Shown one piece after another: positions 10,484 to 21,213 of a DNA stretch of 64,000 nucleotides. Positions within the stretch are counted from its first letter, which is position 1, and the number at the start of each line of letters is the position of its first letter. This DNA comes from Melanopsichium pennsylvanicum. Its lineage: Eukaryota > Basidiomycota > Ustilaginomycetes > Ustilaginales. The stretch lies in contig OAPG01000013.1 in NCBI GenBank assembly GCA_900208305.1, positions 62,001 through 126,000 of the forward strand, given 5' to 3'. The notes under the pieces are model-generated. The model saw nothing but the letters and a program-made list of their open reading frames with translations. It was not told where the DNA came from and searched no databases. The position numbers and the translations under genes are program-made.

Positions 10484-10915
10484 TGTTAAGGCCGTAGGGT
10501 CTAGATACTGCGGGGCGGCTACAGCCAGGACAGGGTCTACGGGTACAGAGAGGTCGTAGGCGTAGGCAACACAGGCGGTTGGGGGTCAGAGCACACTACT
10601 GCGTTGCTATAGGGCTAACTAAGTAATACATGCAACGAGGTCTGGAGGCAACCTCATGTCAGGCGGGGGCAGGGTGGTAAGGTACAAGAGCTATTGGCCA
10701 CCTCCCACCGCGGCGTTACAATGTTAGGTTGCCGACGGTTGTATTCTGCGTACGGAGGGGCCAGCCGTGGTTGGGCGGTAGGAGGATCGTGTTAGGCCAA
10801 CCGCTCCGCTGCAAGGGGTCCGGAGAGGGTCGGTCGGGGCCCAATCACAACGATCGCTCAATTGGGAGGAGGGCCGAGCGCCCCCTCTTTGGACTCCGGT
10901 TGGTAGGCACTAACA
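10484..10915. mobile_element. Solo LTR 2 of the same family
   Basis: The 432-bp element has the same TGTTA...TAACA ends and orientation as solo LTR 1 and a different perfect target duplication, GACTG, at 10479-10483 and 10916-10920. Different duplications prove two separate insertions rather than a duplication of one. Many differences between the two copies are CG versus TG or CA. Confidence 0.9.
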
Positions 10916-10920
10916 GACTG

Positions 10921-11799
10921 CTATCTATGGCTTTTGGTGGATCCACCGCCAAAATCAGCTAGAACTCCCTATCTTATTGGAAGTTTAATTGAAATCCAAT
11001 GAAACTAAAAGTTTTATCTGGTTTGGTGTTTTGCACCCTGTAACAAGAATGTGGTCTGATAGGGGACAATGATAGAGTGAAAAATAGAGTACAAGTTCTG
11101 TAGACCTCAAGGGTGCCAGTATGAAAATTCAGGGAGTGTTGCATTATCACAGCAAGTTGTTGTGAAGCTCTGTTGGTGTGCAAGACCCCTCAGTGGGACT
11201 CAGTGACACTTTAAAAATATTAATTCCCCTGTGGGATGTCCCTTTAGAGATCTGCTATTGTCATGTAATTCTTAGGGCAAATGAGCAGGAGTGGACTGGT
11301 CAAGGAAGGGGCCTGGCCAGGGCCTGTGATGGGTTGACAGGGCCTATATCCGTGCATCATGCACTGTGGCAATGTAGGAGCGATAATGTTGATGTGAGTT
11401 GCATTGGTGCTGGTGCAGAAAGGGCTGCTCTGATGCATGGATAGTCAGTCCACAGTGTAAAAGTCTGATATTGGTGGGAGAAGCAGCCAATTGGTATGAT
11501 AAATCATTGTTTAGCATAGGAAATCATGAATTAGTGCAGGAAAGTTGAATTGGAAGCATTTATTTCTAGATGGTCCTCTACAGCATGGCAGCACTCTGTC
11601 CATTTCATGAGACCTTTCCTTAACCAGTAGACAATGCCAAGTGTAGCTGCTTGCAGTTGCTAGATCCTATGGCCTTGAGAAGAGGGAATCAAAAAAATGG
11701 GTCAATACATGTGCAAGGAACCCTACAGAAATTGATGTACACCATTATATATAAGGCAAAGAGTTTCATGGTATGATTCTGAGCTACCACTGAGTCATG
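10921..11799. other. Unassigned sequence in the transposon island
   Basis: No gene, terminal repeat or recognisable transposon remnant was seen in these 879 bp. Short open frames here have no family resemblance. It separates solo LTR 2 from RPB2 fragment B and may contain further decayed repeat sequence. Confidence 0.5.
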
Positions 11800-12035
11800 C
11801 ACAAGAAAGTGAGTTCTGTTCATTGCAAGCTTTGTATTCACAAGGTTGCTCAAGGTCAACAATGAACTTGCAGTAGAAGGAGGGCAGGTACTTGTTCATT
11901 GGCATTGAGATACTTGATGATACCCTCTTGGTCAAGCTTGGTCCAGCAAAACTCTTGAATGGCTTTGGGACTGGCTCCCCAGCCAACAGAATGTGATGCT
12001 TCTTGATCAAAGCTATGCACCCCTCATAAGAGTTT
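11800..12035 (-). pseudogene. Inverted RPB2 fragment B (exon 1, roughly residues 670-750)
   Basis: On the minus strand the sequence gives IKKHH, then in a shifted frame WTKLDQEGIIKYLNANE, then after another shift DLEQ..EYKA.N. These match RPB2 residues that read [23 protein letters not shown] and [12 protein letters not shown] in the intact gene at about 16566-16770. At least two frameshifts and an in-frame stop make it non-functional. Nucleotide identity to the intact gene is far lower than for the intron part of fragment A. The 5' boundary of the homology is unclear. Confidence 0.82.
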
Positions 12036-12478
12036 GATTCTCATAACCAGGTGCACTTTTTGACTTACCCTGAACATCTGATAAGGTCAGCACTATGCAG
12101 CCCAGCCCAACCCTGTCTTTGCTGATTGACCAAAGGCAGTGTCCCTTTTTTATGGCCTGTCACATCAAGGTGGGTTTTGCTAGCATGTAACCAAAAGAGG
12201 GCCAAGCCATGGCAAGTTGTGTGAAGCTGCTCCCAACATTTTGAGCAAGCCAATGATAGCCTGTGCGGAAAAAGACAAGTGGTGCTTGTGACAAATCGAG
12301 ACTTGTATCGAATGGAAGCATGATGCAGCAAGCAGATGTGGGATCTGCCCAATGCTATTGCACGGCTACGTCTTGCAATTGTGGCAGACCTGGAGCGATG
12401 AAGATACAGGCGGAGAACACAGAGTAAATTCGCTGAGGCAATCAGATGCAAAATCGTTCGTTCCGAAAGCCGAACAGA
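12036..12478. other. Unassigned spacer next to CWC25
   Basis: I see no gene in these 443 bp. A 128-codon minus-strand frame (12065-12451) shows no family resemblance. Some of it may be further RPB2-derived sequence too diverged to align by eye. The CWC25 terminator should lie at its right end. Confidence 0.4.
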
Positions 12479-13687
12479 TCAATCCATGCGCTGCAATCGA
12501 CCTCTGCCTCTCCTCATACGTTCGGCAAGGTCGACGCCGTCGCCGAGGGTCTTCCTCTGCTGATCGAGAATGAATCCGCCCTTTCCATCCCCATAGCCCC
12601 TTGCGCGTGCATCGAGGAGCTTCCGCCGCAACTCGGCTTCCTTCCTCTCTTGCTCTGCTTCTTTTGCATTGATCTTAGAGACATACGCGCTGCGTTGTTG
12701 CTCCAATGATATCGCGTTTTCCTCCATGTCTCGAAGTTTCTGTTGCCGGATTTCCTCTTTGCGTTTGTCCTCTTCTTCGCGATTGTGGAAGGAAGCATGC
12801 ACTGCGTTTCGTCTGTTGGTGTGAGTGGGATCGCGATGACTGGGTGTGTAAGAGTCACGTACTCGAACAAGTCCGCGATCCCTGACGGGCGACCGACTAC
12901 GATTTGCGCTGGGTGAACGAGTTCTGTTGTCGTTGACTGATCGATCCCATCGCTGCCCGCTGCGCCGCGCAATTGAGCGTCGCTCCTCATGGTCGGGATT
13001 TGCCGCAGAGGATCGGAGTCGTTCGCAGTCACGTCTCCTAGAGTCGCGCTCGTGTCCAGATCCGTGGCGTCGATCGTTGTCCTGCCGTTCGTTATCGCGG
13101 TGTCTTCTGGAGGATCGGTGCTCCTCGTCGCGGTGACGGCGTGAACGCTTTCGCCTTTCCTCCTTGAATTCGGCATCGATATCGATACCTGCTTGCATCT
13201 TGAGCTGGCGTAACCTTGCTGGATCGCGTAAAAGCGCTTCGTATGCAGCTTGTTCCTGTTGCTTGATCGCCAACATTGGATCTTCGCGCACTTTAGCAGC
13301 GAGATCTCGAGCCGAATTGGCGTTCTGTAGCGAAATCAGGCTCTTTTGGCTGGACTCGGGAACCTCTTTGTTCTGATCTCCTTGCAACAGCTTGTCGACT
13401 CTCTTCTTTCCTAGCAAGTAGTCCTCCATCTCTTCTGCCGAATTGGATCCTGTTGTGGCGGGAGTAGCGTACATCCAGTCAACCTTGTCGACACGCTTCT
13501 TACCGCCAGCTTCCTCTTGTAAGCGTTGAAGCTCTTGCATTTCCCTCTCTTGTTCGCGCTCTCGTCGGAGCTGTTCGACTTTCTTGCGCTCCTCCAACGC
13601 TTCCTTCTCCCGCTTCCACACCCTCTCCTGGTTGACATGCAGGAGAGGGTGCCAAGACTTTTTCATGTTGAGATCGCCTCCACCCAT
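12479..13687 (-). CDS. CWC25: Pre-mRNA splicing factor CWC25
   Basis: The 402-residue protein begins MGGGDLNMKKSWHPLLHVNQ and continues with ERVWKREKEALEERKK, the hallmark of CWC25 and its CIR-type N-terminal domain. CWC25 joins the activated spliceosome after Prp2 and promotes the first catalytic step in the nucleus. The start is the ATG at 13687, because this is exactly where family members begin; the frame is open upstream without similarity, which may reflect a 5' UTR intron. A charged coiled-coil follows (about residues 20-70), then a conserved WMYATP...EDYLLGKKRVDKLL block, and a long Arg/Ser/Asp-rich region (about 190-330) resembling RS-type sequence. It is transcribed divergently from RPB2 and its 3' end faces the transposon island. 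Confidence 0.9.
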   Translation of the reverse strand: MGGGDLNMKKSWHPLLHVNQERVWKREKEALEERKKVEQLRREREQEREMQELQRLQEEAGGKKRVDKVDWMYATPATTGSNSAEEMEDYLLGKKRVDKLLQGDQNKEVPESSQKSLISLQNANSARDLAAKVREDPMLAIKQQEQAAYEALLRDPARLRQLKMQAGIDIDAEFKEERRKRSRRHRDEEHRSSRRHRDNERQDNDRRHGSGHERDSRRRDCERLRSSAANPDHEERRSIARRSGQRWDRSVNDNRTRSPSANRSRSPVRDRGLVRVRDSYTPSHRDPTHTNRRNAVHASFHNREEEDKRKEEIRQQKLRDMEENAISLEQQRSAYVSKINAKEAEQERKEAELRRKLLDARARGYGDGKGGFILDQQRKTLGDGVDLAERMRRGRGRLQRMD

Positions 13688-14539
13688 CTTGGCTAAAAGA
13701 ATACCTGTTACGATGCGGACTTCCGTACTGTCAGTGTTGATTTGAGAGGCGGAGCCGAAAAGCAAGATAGAGAGAAGCAGTGATGACGATGATGGTACGA
13801 AGGTCAAGGTCATAACTCAGCTCGGCCAAGATGTCGAATTATGTCCTGCAGGGTCAAATTAGGTAGCCTAAGTGTGAGTGTTGGTTGCCGAAATCCGAGT
13901 TTCTGTGGCTGAATTCACTCGCACGACAAGGAAATGAAGGTTCAGCAACCTTGGGAAGAAAGTGCGCGCGTGCTGAGTTATTTGACGCCTTTGAAGAATC
14001 CCAGCTAGCTCAGGCTGAGAGAGATAGAGAGAAGTCGCAGCAGACTTCAACCAAGAGGCAACCATCGCGCTCAACATTGTCGCCGTCCTCGCATCTGATC
14101 GTGATCAATCATCTTCTCTGCCATCGTCACCCTTATCCTACTTCTTATTGCCTTTTCCGCACCTGTTGGCTTGACAACCGAGCCTCTGATCTTCCCCCTT
14201 GATCCGACCACCGACTTCTTATTCCGACCACTGGTGCTCCTTGATTGCATCCGACCACGCTCCTTTCTTCACCACTTTTTCCACTCGGCAAATTGGCAAT
14301 TGCGCAGCAGAACATCAGCTCAACACAGGCGATCGTCAACTGCTACCAGCGGGCTTTTAGCTCGTTCGCTGCTTCTGTTACTTCTGTTGCTGCTGTTGCT
14401 GCTGTTGCTGCTGTTGCTGTTGTTGTTGTTGTTGTTGTTGCTGCTGCTGCACCATTCTTGAAGTAGCGTCTTCTTTGTTGATTCACCTTTCAGATCTTCT
14501 CCAACCCGTGACGCTGGGTGAGCGTCTATTGCTGCAATC
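13688..14539. promoter_or_regulatory. Divergent CWC25/RPB2 intergenic region with (GTT/GCT)n microsatellite
   Basis: The 852-bp region should carry both promoters. A trinucleotide tract of mixed TGT and TGC units spans about 14383-14450, within 90 bp of the RPB2 start codon, and is probably in its 5' UTR. It is CT-rich just upstream of the ATG, as is common for strongly expressed fungal genes. Two adjacent open frames of poly-Leu or poly-Val/Ala here are translations of the microsatellite. Confidence 0.6.
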
Positions 14540-17500
14540 ATGGCTGACTCGGTCGCTTACGACAAATACATGAAGGAAACCATAGACGAGGGTGCCATCG
14601 ACGTCGACGACCTGGACGCCGCCAGCTACAACGACACCTACGCTTACGGCAAAGGCGTCGAGTACGGAGACGATGATGGATTTTCTGAGGAAATCTCGCA
14701 GGAGGATTGCTGGGACGTCATCCGTGCCTTTTTCGAGGAGAAGGGTCTTGTGCGCCACCAGCTCGACAGTTTCAACGAGTTTATGTCCAACACCATCCAA
14801 GAACTCGTCGAAGAGGTGCGAAGTCTCACTCTCGAGCAAACTGACCAGCACTCCGGCCATGCAGAAGACAGGACTCGTCGTTACGAGATCGAGTTCGGCC
14901 AGATCTATCTCAACAAACCCACCATGACCGAATCAGACGGCAGCTCTGCACAGCTCTTCCCACAAGAGGCTCGTTTCCGCAACTTGACCTACTCGGCTTC
15001 GTTGTTCGTCGATGTCACTCAAAAAGTGCTCGTGCAGAGTGAGGACGAGGTCGATCTCAACGGAGACCCGGCGTGGGTTCCCGAATTTGGCAAGACGGAC
15101 GTCGAGGAGCAACAGATTTTCATTGGAAAGGTGCCCATCATGCTCAAATCCGACTTCTGTTGGCTCAAGGGTCTCGACGAGGAAATGTCGTATTCTCTCA
15201 ATGAATGCCCCTACGATGCCGGTGGATACTTTGTCATCAACGGTTCCGAAAAGGTGCTCATCGCCCAGGAGCGAATGGCTGCAAACCACGTCTATGTCTT
15301 CTCCAAAGCACCGCCCGCTCCTGTCACCTTCCTTGCCGAGATCCGCAGCGCCGTTGAGAAGGGAGGCAAGACCATCTCCACCATGCAGGTCAAACTCTTC
15401 TCACGCAACAAGGAAAAGACGGCCAGCAACACCATCCGCGCCACCCTGCCCTACATCCGCAACGATATCCCCATCGTCATCGTCTTCCGTGCGCTCGGAA
15501 TCGTTCCCGATCGTGAAGTCCTACAACACATCTGCTACGACTTCAACGACACGCCCATGCTCGAGATGCTCAAGCCATGCATTGAGGAGGCCTTCGTCAT
15601 CCAAGACCGCGACGTCGCCCTCGATTTCATCGGTCGTCGTGGTACCACCACGGGTCTCTCGCGTGCCAAGCGTACCGTCTATGCACAGGAGATTCTGCAA
15701 AAGGAGATGCTGCCACACATCTCGACTTCCGAAGGCTCCAACACCAAGAAGGCCTACTTCTTCGGCTACATGATCCACCGCCTCTTGCTTGCAGCTCTCG
15801 ACCGTCGCGAGATCGACGATCGCGACCACTTTGGCAAGAAGCGTATCGATCTCGGTGGACCGCTCATGGCCAATCTCTTCCGCATGCTCTTTCGCAAAGT
15901 CACCCGCGACGTCTACCGTCACCTTCAGAAGTGCGTCGAGGAGCGTCGTGAATTTCACATCCAGGCTGCCGTCAAGTCGAGCACCATCACCAACGGTCTC
16001 CGATACTCGCTCGCTACCGGTAACTGGGGTGACCAGAAGAAGGCGATGCAGGCCAAGGCCGGTGTGTCCCAGGTACTCAACCGTTTCGCATTCGCCTCGA
16101 CGCTCTCACATCTGCGTCGCACCAACACCCCCATCGGTCGTGACGGCAAGATCGCCAAGCCCCGTCAGCTGCACAACACCCACTGGGGCATGGTGTGCCC
16201 TGCCGAGACGCCAGAGGGTCAAGCGTGCGGTCTCGTCAAGAACCTCAGTCTCATGGCCACCGTCACCGTCGGCACCCCCTCGGCACCCATCGTCGAGTTC
16301 CTGGAGGAGTTTGGTCTCGACAGCTTGGTGGATATGCAGCTCGCTCACGCCAAGGCCACCAAAATCTTTGTCAACGGTGTCTGGATGGGCACCCACGACG
16401 ACCCCGGCCAGCTCGTCGACACGCTCCGCGACCTCCGTCGAAAGGACGACATTTCTCACGAAGTATCCGTCGTCAGGGACATTCGCGAGCGAGAGCTTCG
16501 TATCTACACCGATGCATCGCGCGTCCTTCGTCCAGTCTTTATCGTCAACCCCCACGACATGACTCTGTTGATCAAGAAGCACCACGTCCAGATGATCGGT
16601 CAGCCCGTTCCACAGACCGGCGAAGAGTATCGATGGACCCAGCTGGTTCAAGAAGGCGTCATCGAGTATCTTGATGCCGAAGAAGAGGAATCCGTCCTCA
16701 TTTGCATGTCCACGACCGACCTCGAGCAGTCTCGCGAGTACAAGGCCCGCAATGGTCAGATCAACCTCAATTCCGCTGACCCTTCCGCGCGTCTCAAGTC
16801 GGTCCACACCATTGCACCCGATACGTGGACCCACTGCGAGATTCATCCTGCCATGGTGCTTGGAATTTGTGCCTCGATCGTTCCCTTTCCCGACCATAAC
16901 CAGTCTCCACGCAAGTAAGTGATATTTGTGGTGTTTGCAAGTGATTTGATTTTTGACTGACCATATCTGACCTCTCTTCCTTTTTGTCTTTTTCTTGTGC
17001 ATCTTTGACAGTGTCTAGTATGTGACTGTATCCCTACCCTGTTGTGCAGTCCATTGGACCTTGTTCTGACCAGCACCATTCATGTTTAATTTGCTTTCTC
17101 TTTCCTTGTTTCATATCACAGTCAATCAGCCATGGGGAAACAGGCGCAAGTATTAGAGCCCCGTTGCACTCATGATCTTTTTGCTTTTCTCCAAAGTACA
17201 TGAACTCACCCTTTTCTTTCTTTGTTTGGTTCAAAACCTTTTACAGTATTGGAATCCCAATTTCAAACTTCCTCTCCCGAGCCGATTCGATGCAGCACAC
17301 ACTTCAATACCCTCAAAAACCTCTCGGAACGACTCGATCTATGGAGCACCTCAAGTTCCGCGAACTTCCTGCGGGTCAGAACGCGATCGTCGCGATTATG
17401 TGCTACTCGGGATACAATCAGGAAGATTCCGTTATCATGAACCAGTCCTCAATTGATCGCGGCCTGTTCAGATCGATGTACTATCGCGGGTACATGGCGG

Positions 17501-18567
17501 AAGAGAAGAAAGTTGGAGTTATGCAGCTAGAAGAGTTCGAGAAGCCGACTCGGGAAACTACCATCCGGATGAAGCACGGCACCTATGACAAGATCGACGC
17601 GGATGGGTTGTGCGCGCCAGGTACACGAGTATCAGGAGACGATGTGATTATCGGAAAGACGGCGCCGCTGCCTCCAGACTCTGAGGAATTAGGAATGAGG
17701 TCGAAGTTGCACACCAAGAAGGACGCCAGTATCTCGCTCAAATCGACAGAAAACGGCATCATCGACCAGGTGCTGGTAACGACCAATTCGCACGGCAACA
17801 AATTTGTCAAGGTTCGAGTTCGTAATACGCGTGTACCACAGACAGGAGACAAGTTTGCATCGCGACACGGTCAGAAGGGTACGATCGGCATCACATACCG
17901 GCAGGAGGACATGCCATTCTCTGCGGAAGGGGTTACGCCGGATATCATCATCAATCCGCACGCTATTCCGTCGCGAATGACGATTGGTCACTTGGTCGAA
18001 TGCCTGTTGTCCAAGGTTGCGGCTCTGTCGGGTCAGGAGGGTGATGCCACACCTTTCACAGAGCTTACGGTGGAGGCCGTTTCGTCGATTTTACGCGGTC
18101 TGGGCTATCAATCTCGAGGCCTTGAAGTGATGTACCATGGCCACACTGGTCGCAAGCTGCAAGCGCAAGTTTATCTGGGACCGACATACTACCAACGACT
18201 AAAGCACATGGTGGATGACAAGATCCACTCGCGTGCTCGTGGACCGGTTCAGATTCTGACGCGCCAACCCGTGGAAGGACGATCTCGAGGTGGTGGTCTG
18301 CGTTTCGGAGAGATGGAGCGCGATTGCATGATCGCACACGGTATTGCGGGATTTCTGAAGGAACGTATGTTTGACGTTTCGGATCCGTACCGCATCCACG
18401 TGTGCGATCTTTGCGGTCTGACGGCGTTGGCGAATTTGAAGAAGGGCACTTACGAGTGCCGATCTTGCCGTAACAGAACAGCGATCTCGCAGATCCACAT
18501 TCCGTACGCGGCCAAGCTGTTGATGCAGGAGTTGATGAGTGTCAACGTCGCCCTGCGTCTGTATTGA
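14540..18567 (+). CDS. RPB2: DNA-directed RNA polymerase II second-largest subunit RPB2
   Basis: RPB2 forms, with RPB1, the active centre of nuclear RNA polymerase II. I read three exons, 14540-16914, 17122-17145 and 17247-18567, giving 1,239 residues, close to the family's about 1,220. Landmarks in order are the lobe region with [18 protein letters not shown], the [17 protein letters not shown] fork segment, [98 protein letters not shown], and a C-terminal zinc site CDLCG...CRSCR. Intron 1 (207 bp) has a GTAAGT donor. The 24-nt microexon supplies QSAMGKQA, and intron 2 (101 bp) needs a GC donor (GCAAGT) to keep frame. Two normally conserved residues (Thr-Tyr before QSAMGK) are missing at the junction. 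Codon choice changes from C-ending in exon 1 to more G/T-ending in exon 3. Confidence 0.93.
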
Positions 18568-21213
18568 GGATGGTTGGATGCGCACTCGCACTTCATGGTC
18601 TATGTCATGATCTCTGCCCTACAGACGGCAAGGGTTAAAGCATCATGAGCCTTTTCAGAAAATGTGTAGACGAATTTTGGTTTGTTTCGCTGTCATTGTC
18701 GCAAAAAAAGCAAATTCACTTTAGTTTTTGAGACTTGGCTTGTATAGCAGTTCAATTGCGCTGGTGATTTGTTATATTGTGGTAAGATTGTGACGAGGAA
18801 AACATTATCTCTCGCGAAGCTTTGGTTCAACCAAAATGAGGGGTTATTAATTTGGAGAAATTTCGAGGTAAAATTCTGGAAGATTTGAAGGCAGAAAAGA
18901 AGGGAGAGGGAACAGGGCGTTCTTGAAAGTGGCAAGAGGCTGGGCTTGAAATGAAGGCTTGTGTTATGGCCGAGGTGCATGTTAGCGGGAGTTGAAGATT
19001 TTTAAGATTTGGGAGAGGTGTGCAAGACATGTGTTGCTCGGCTAACCGATTGGAATGCTTGGGCTTCTAGCGAGACAGAATCAGCAGATGTGTAAGTTTG
19101 GGTTATCAAACGTCGGTTGAATGACCCGAACCCGATCAACGGACCTGATCGCAATCATGCTCGGACAACCAAGTTTGCGCAGTAATTAAACGCGGTACGA
19201 CAGTGGGGAGACACACACATGAAAGAAAAAGTCGGAGAGTGATTTGAGGATTAGCAGATGTTTGGATTTGATTTTGTTATGCGTTCTGTGCAGTAGAATG
19301 ACCCACAAGAACGCTGACTCGGGACGACATATTGTGCAGCTGGCTTGTAGAGCTAGCAGAGCTAGTCGGGCGCTGAGAAAAGAATGTGTGGTACAATGTG
19401 GTATTCCCGGCGATTGTCTCTCGTGGTATGGTGGGGATGTGGTTGAAAGTATAGGAATTGAGTTTGTCGATGACGGGGCATGCATACACGAACAAAAGCT
19501 TAACTCACGAATTCATTTTGATTCGTCTCAGATGCCTATTGTGTCTTGCTCATGCTGATGGTATGTGCTTCTGCTACAGGATTTTCCTCATCTCTGACTG
19601 ATGCGTTCGTTCATCATCACTGAAACACAATTTTAACAGCCACAGTATTGCTCTATCAAACATGGGACGGACGCGTCGCGTACAAAAAGCCAAAATAATA
19701 ATAATAATAAGAATGAATGAATGAATGACTCAATATTCAATCTTACATCTCCGTTCCGAAACGTCCTCGTTGCAACCCCGAGGCATGAAAAATAATGATG
19801 TGCACTTGGTCTGTTGAATTTGTATTTCTTGCTTGCTTACTTGCTTACTTGCTAACTTGCTAACTTGCTTGCTGGCATGCTTTGGTTGGTTGGCTTTTCG
19901 CTTCTGCATGGTATCAATCTGTTGAACTCTTCTATCCGAGCCACCGCCGACGATCTTGACGATTCAACGTATTGAAGACAACCACGTCGATCATTTCAAA
20001 AAGGCTCGAGATCAGTATAGCAACCGAAGGAGGGAAGGGGGAAACTAAGCGAGCTTGACTTGCCGAGTAGCGTTCCGAAAGCCCTTGTTTGCATGCATTC
20101 ACGATGGTTTCTATCATACTTATTTGAGGGGGAGCCAAAGTATTGTTTTCACGTCCTCTTTTGATTAAGCAAGGGCAAGATGAGTAAGTCTATGGCGACA
20201 TGATAATTTTGAGGTATAATGGATCTGGTTTGTATTCAATCCAAGTGGACAAAACAAGCTCTGCACCAATTTAAATACAAGTACGAATTCAAAAGACGAA
20301 ATCAAAAGACGAATTCAAAAGACGAATTCAAAACTTGTGGCGCTGAGCCACGTGATTTGATTGAGGTGATTTGATTGAGGTGAGCAAAGGGGCCAAAGAG
20401 CGAATAGCATTGTGATTTTGCCAGCTGGCATCACCCAAATTCACGTGTGGAAAATGCAAAGCTAAAGTAAAAGAAAGACATGAACAGATGCACCGCACCG
20501 CTTTTCCAAATTTGTTGAAACAATGTGTGTTGGTCGTCATCCGTCGTCGTCCTAAACTGAACCAGATTGGCTGTAATCGCTTCTTTCATTTTTCAAAAAA
20601 TTAAAAATAAAAAATAAAAAATATAGCAATTTTGTTTTTGCTATTTTTCTTTTCTTTCTTTTGGTGGCGATCATTGGGGAAAAAACATCATGGTTACTCA
20701 CATATCCTTTCTTGCTTTCTTGCTGTAAAACAGCTTTGGCTCGCGACGTCTCGCTACACACTCTCATTGCTCGTAATTATCACAGAATCCAACTTAGCTC
20801 TTACTTCTCCTTTCATTTGTATCATATCTGCTTCAACCAATCAACTATCACCACCATCAATCCGTTGCCTAGATCAACCAAATCCACTATCTTACAAACA
20901 CCAAACACAACTTGCTATATTCTTCCTTGCACACAATACCATCAACGATTTTCTACCACGTCCATCTATAGCCGATTCTGTTATCCTCCCTAATCCCACT
21001 CGCATCGCGTCGCATCGCGAACCAAATTGCACAGCCACCATTGCACCTTGTCAATCGTGTGTCATTCCAATAAATCACAATCGCAACCCATCTCTTGCTG
21101 GCTTTCAAACCGCCCATACAATCATTCTAGACTCACTCTCAGCATCTTCTTTTCCCACCAAAGCGCAAAGTGGTGTGATTTCAACTATCCTTTTCGGTGC
21201 TCTGACCTACTCG
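18568..21213. other. Long intergenic region with short tandem repeats
   Basis: No convincing gene was found in these 2.6 kb, which contain the RPB2 3' region and the presumed promoter and 5' UTR of the large gene at 21214. Simple repeats include (AAT)n then (AATG)n at about 19694-19728, a CTTGCTTA/CTTGCTAA array at about 19826-19872, and three AAAAGACGAATTC-type units at about 20288-20332. The frame upstream of 21214 stays open to 20632 but lacks conserved features. Confidence 0.5.

Noticed and set aside
14171..14461. Open frame with long poly-Leu upstream of RPB2
   Set aside because: It is the translation of the (GTT/GCT)n microsatellite in the RPB2 leader.
16106..17002. 298-codon open frame antisense to RPB2 exon 1
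   Set aside because: It is a composition shadow of a certain gene and crosses its exon-intron boundary.
20632..21213. N-terminal extension of the large protein by 194 residues
   Set aside because: The extension starts at a non-conserved Met followed by a Phe-rich run and reads like untranslated leader; the Met at 21214 begins the Ser/Pro-rich protein.
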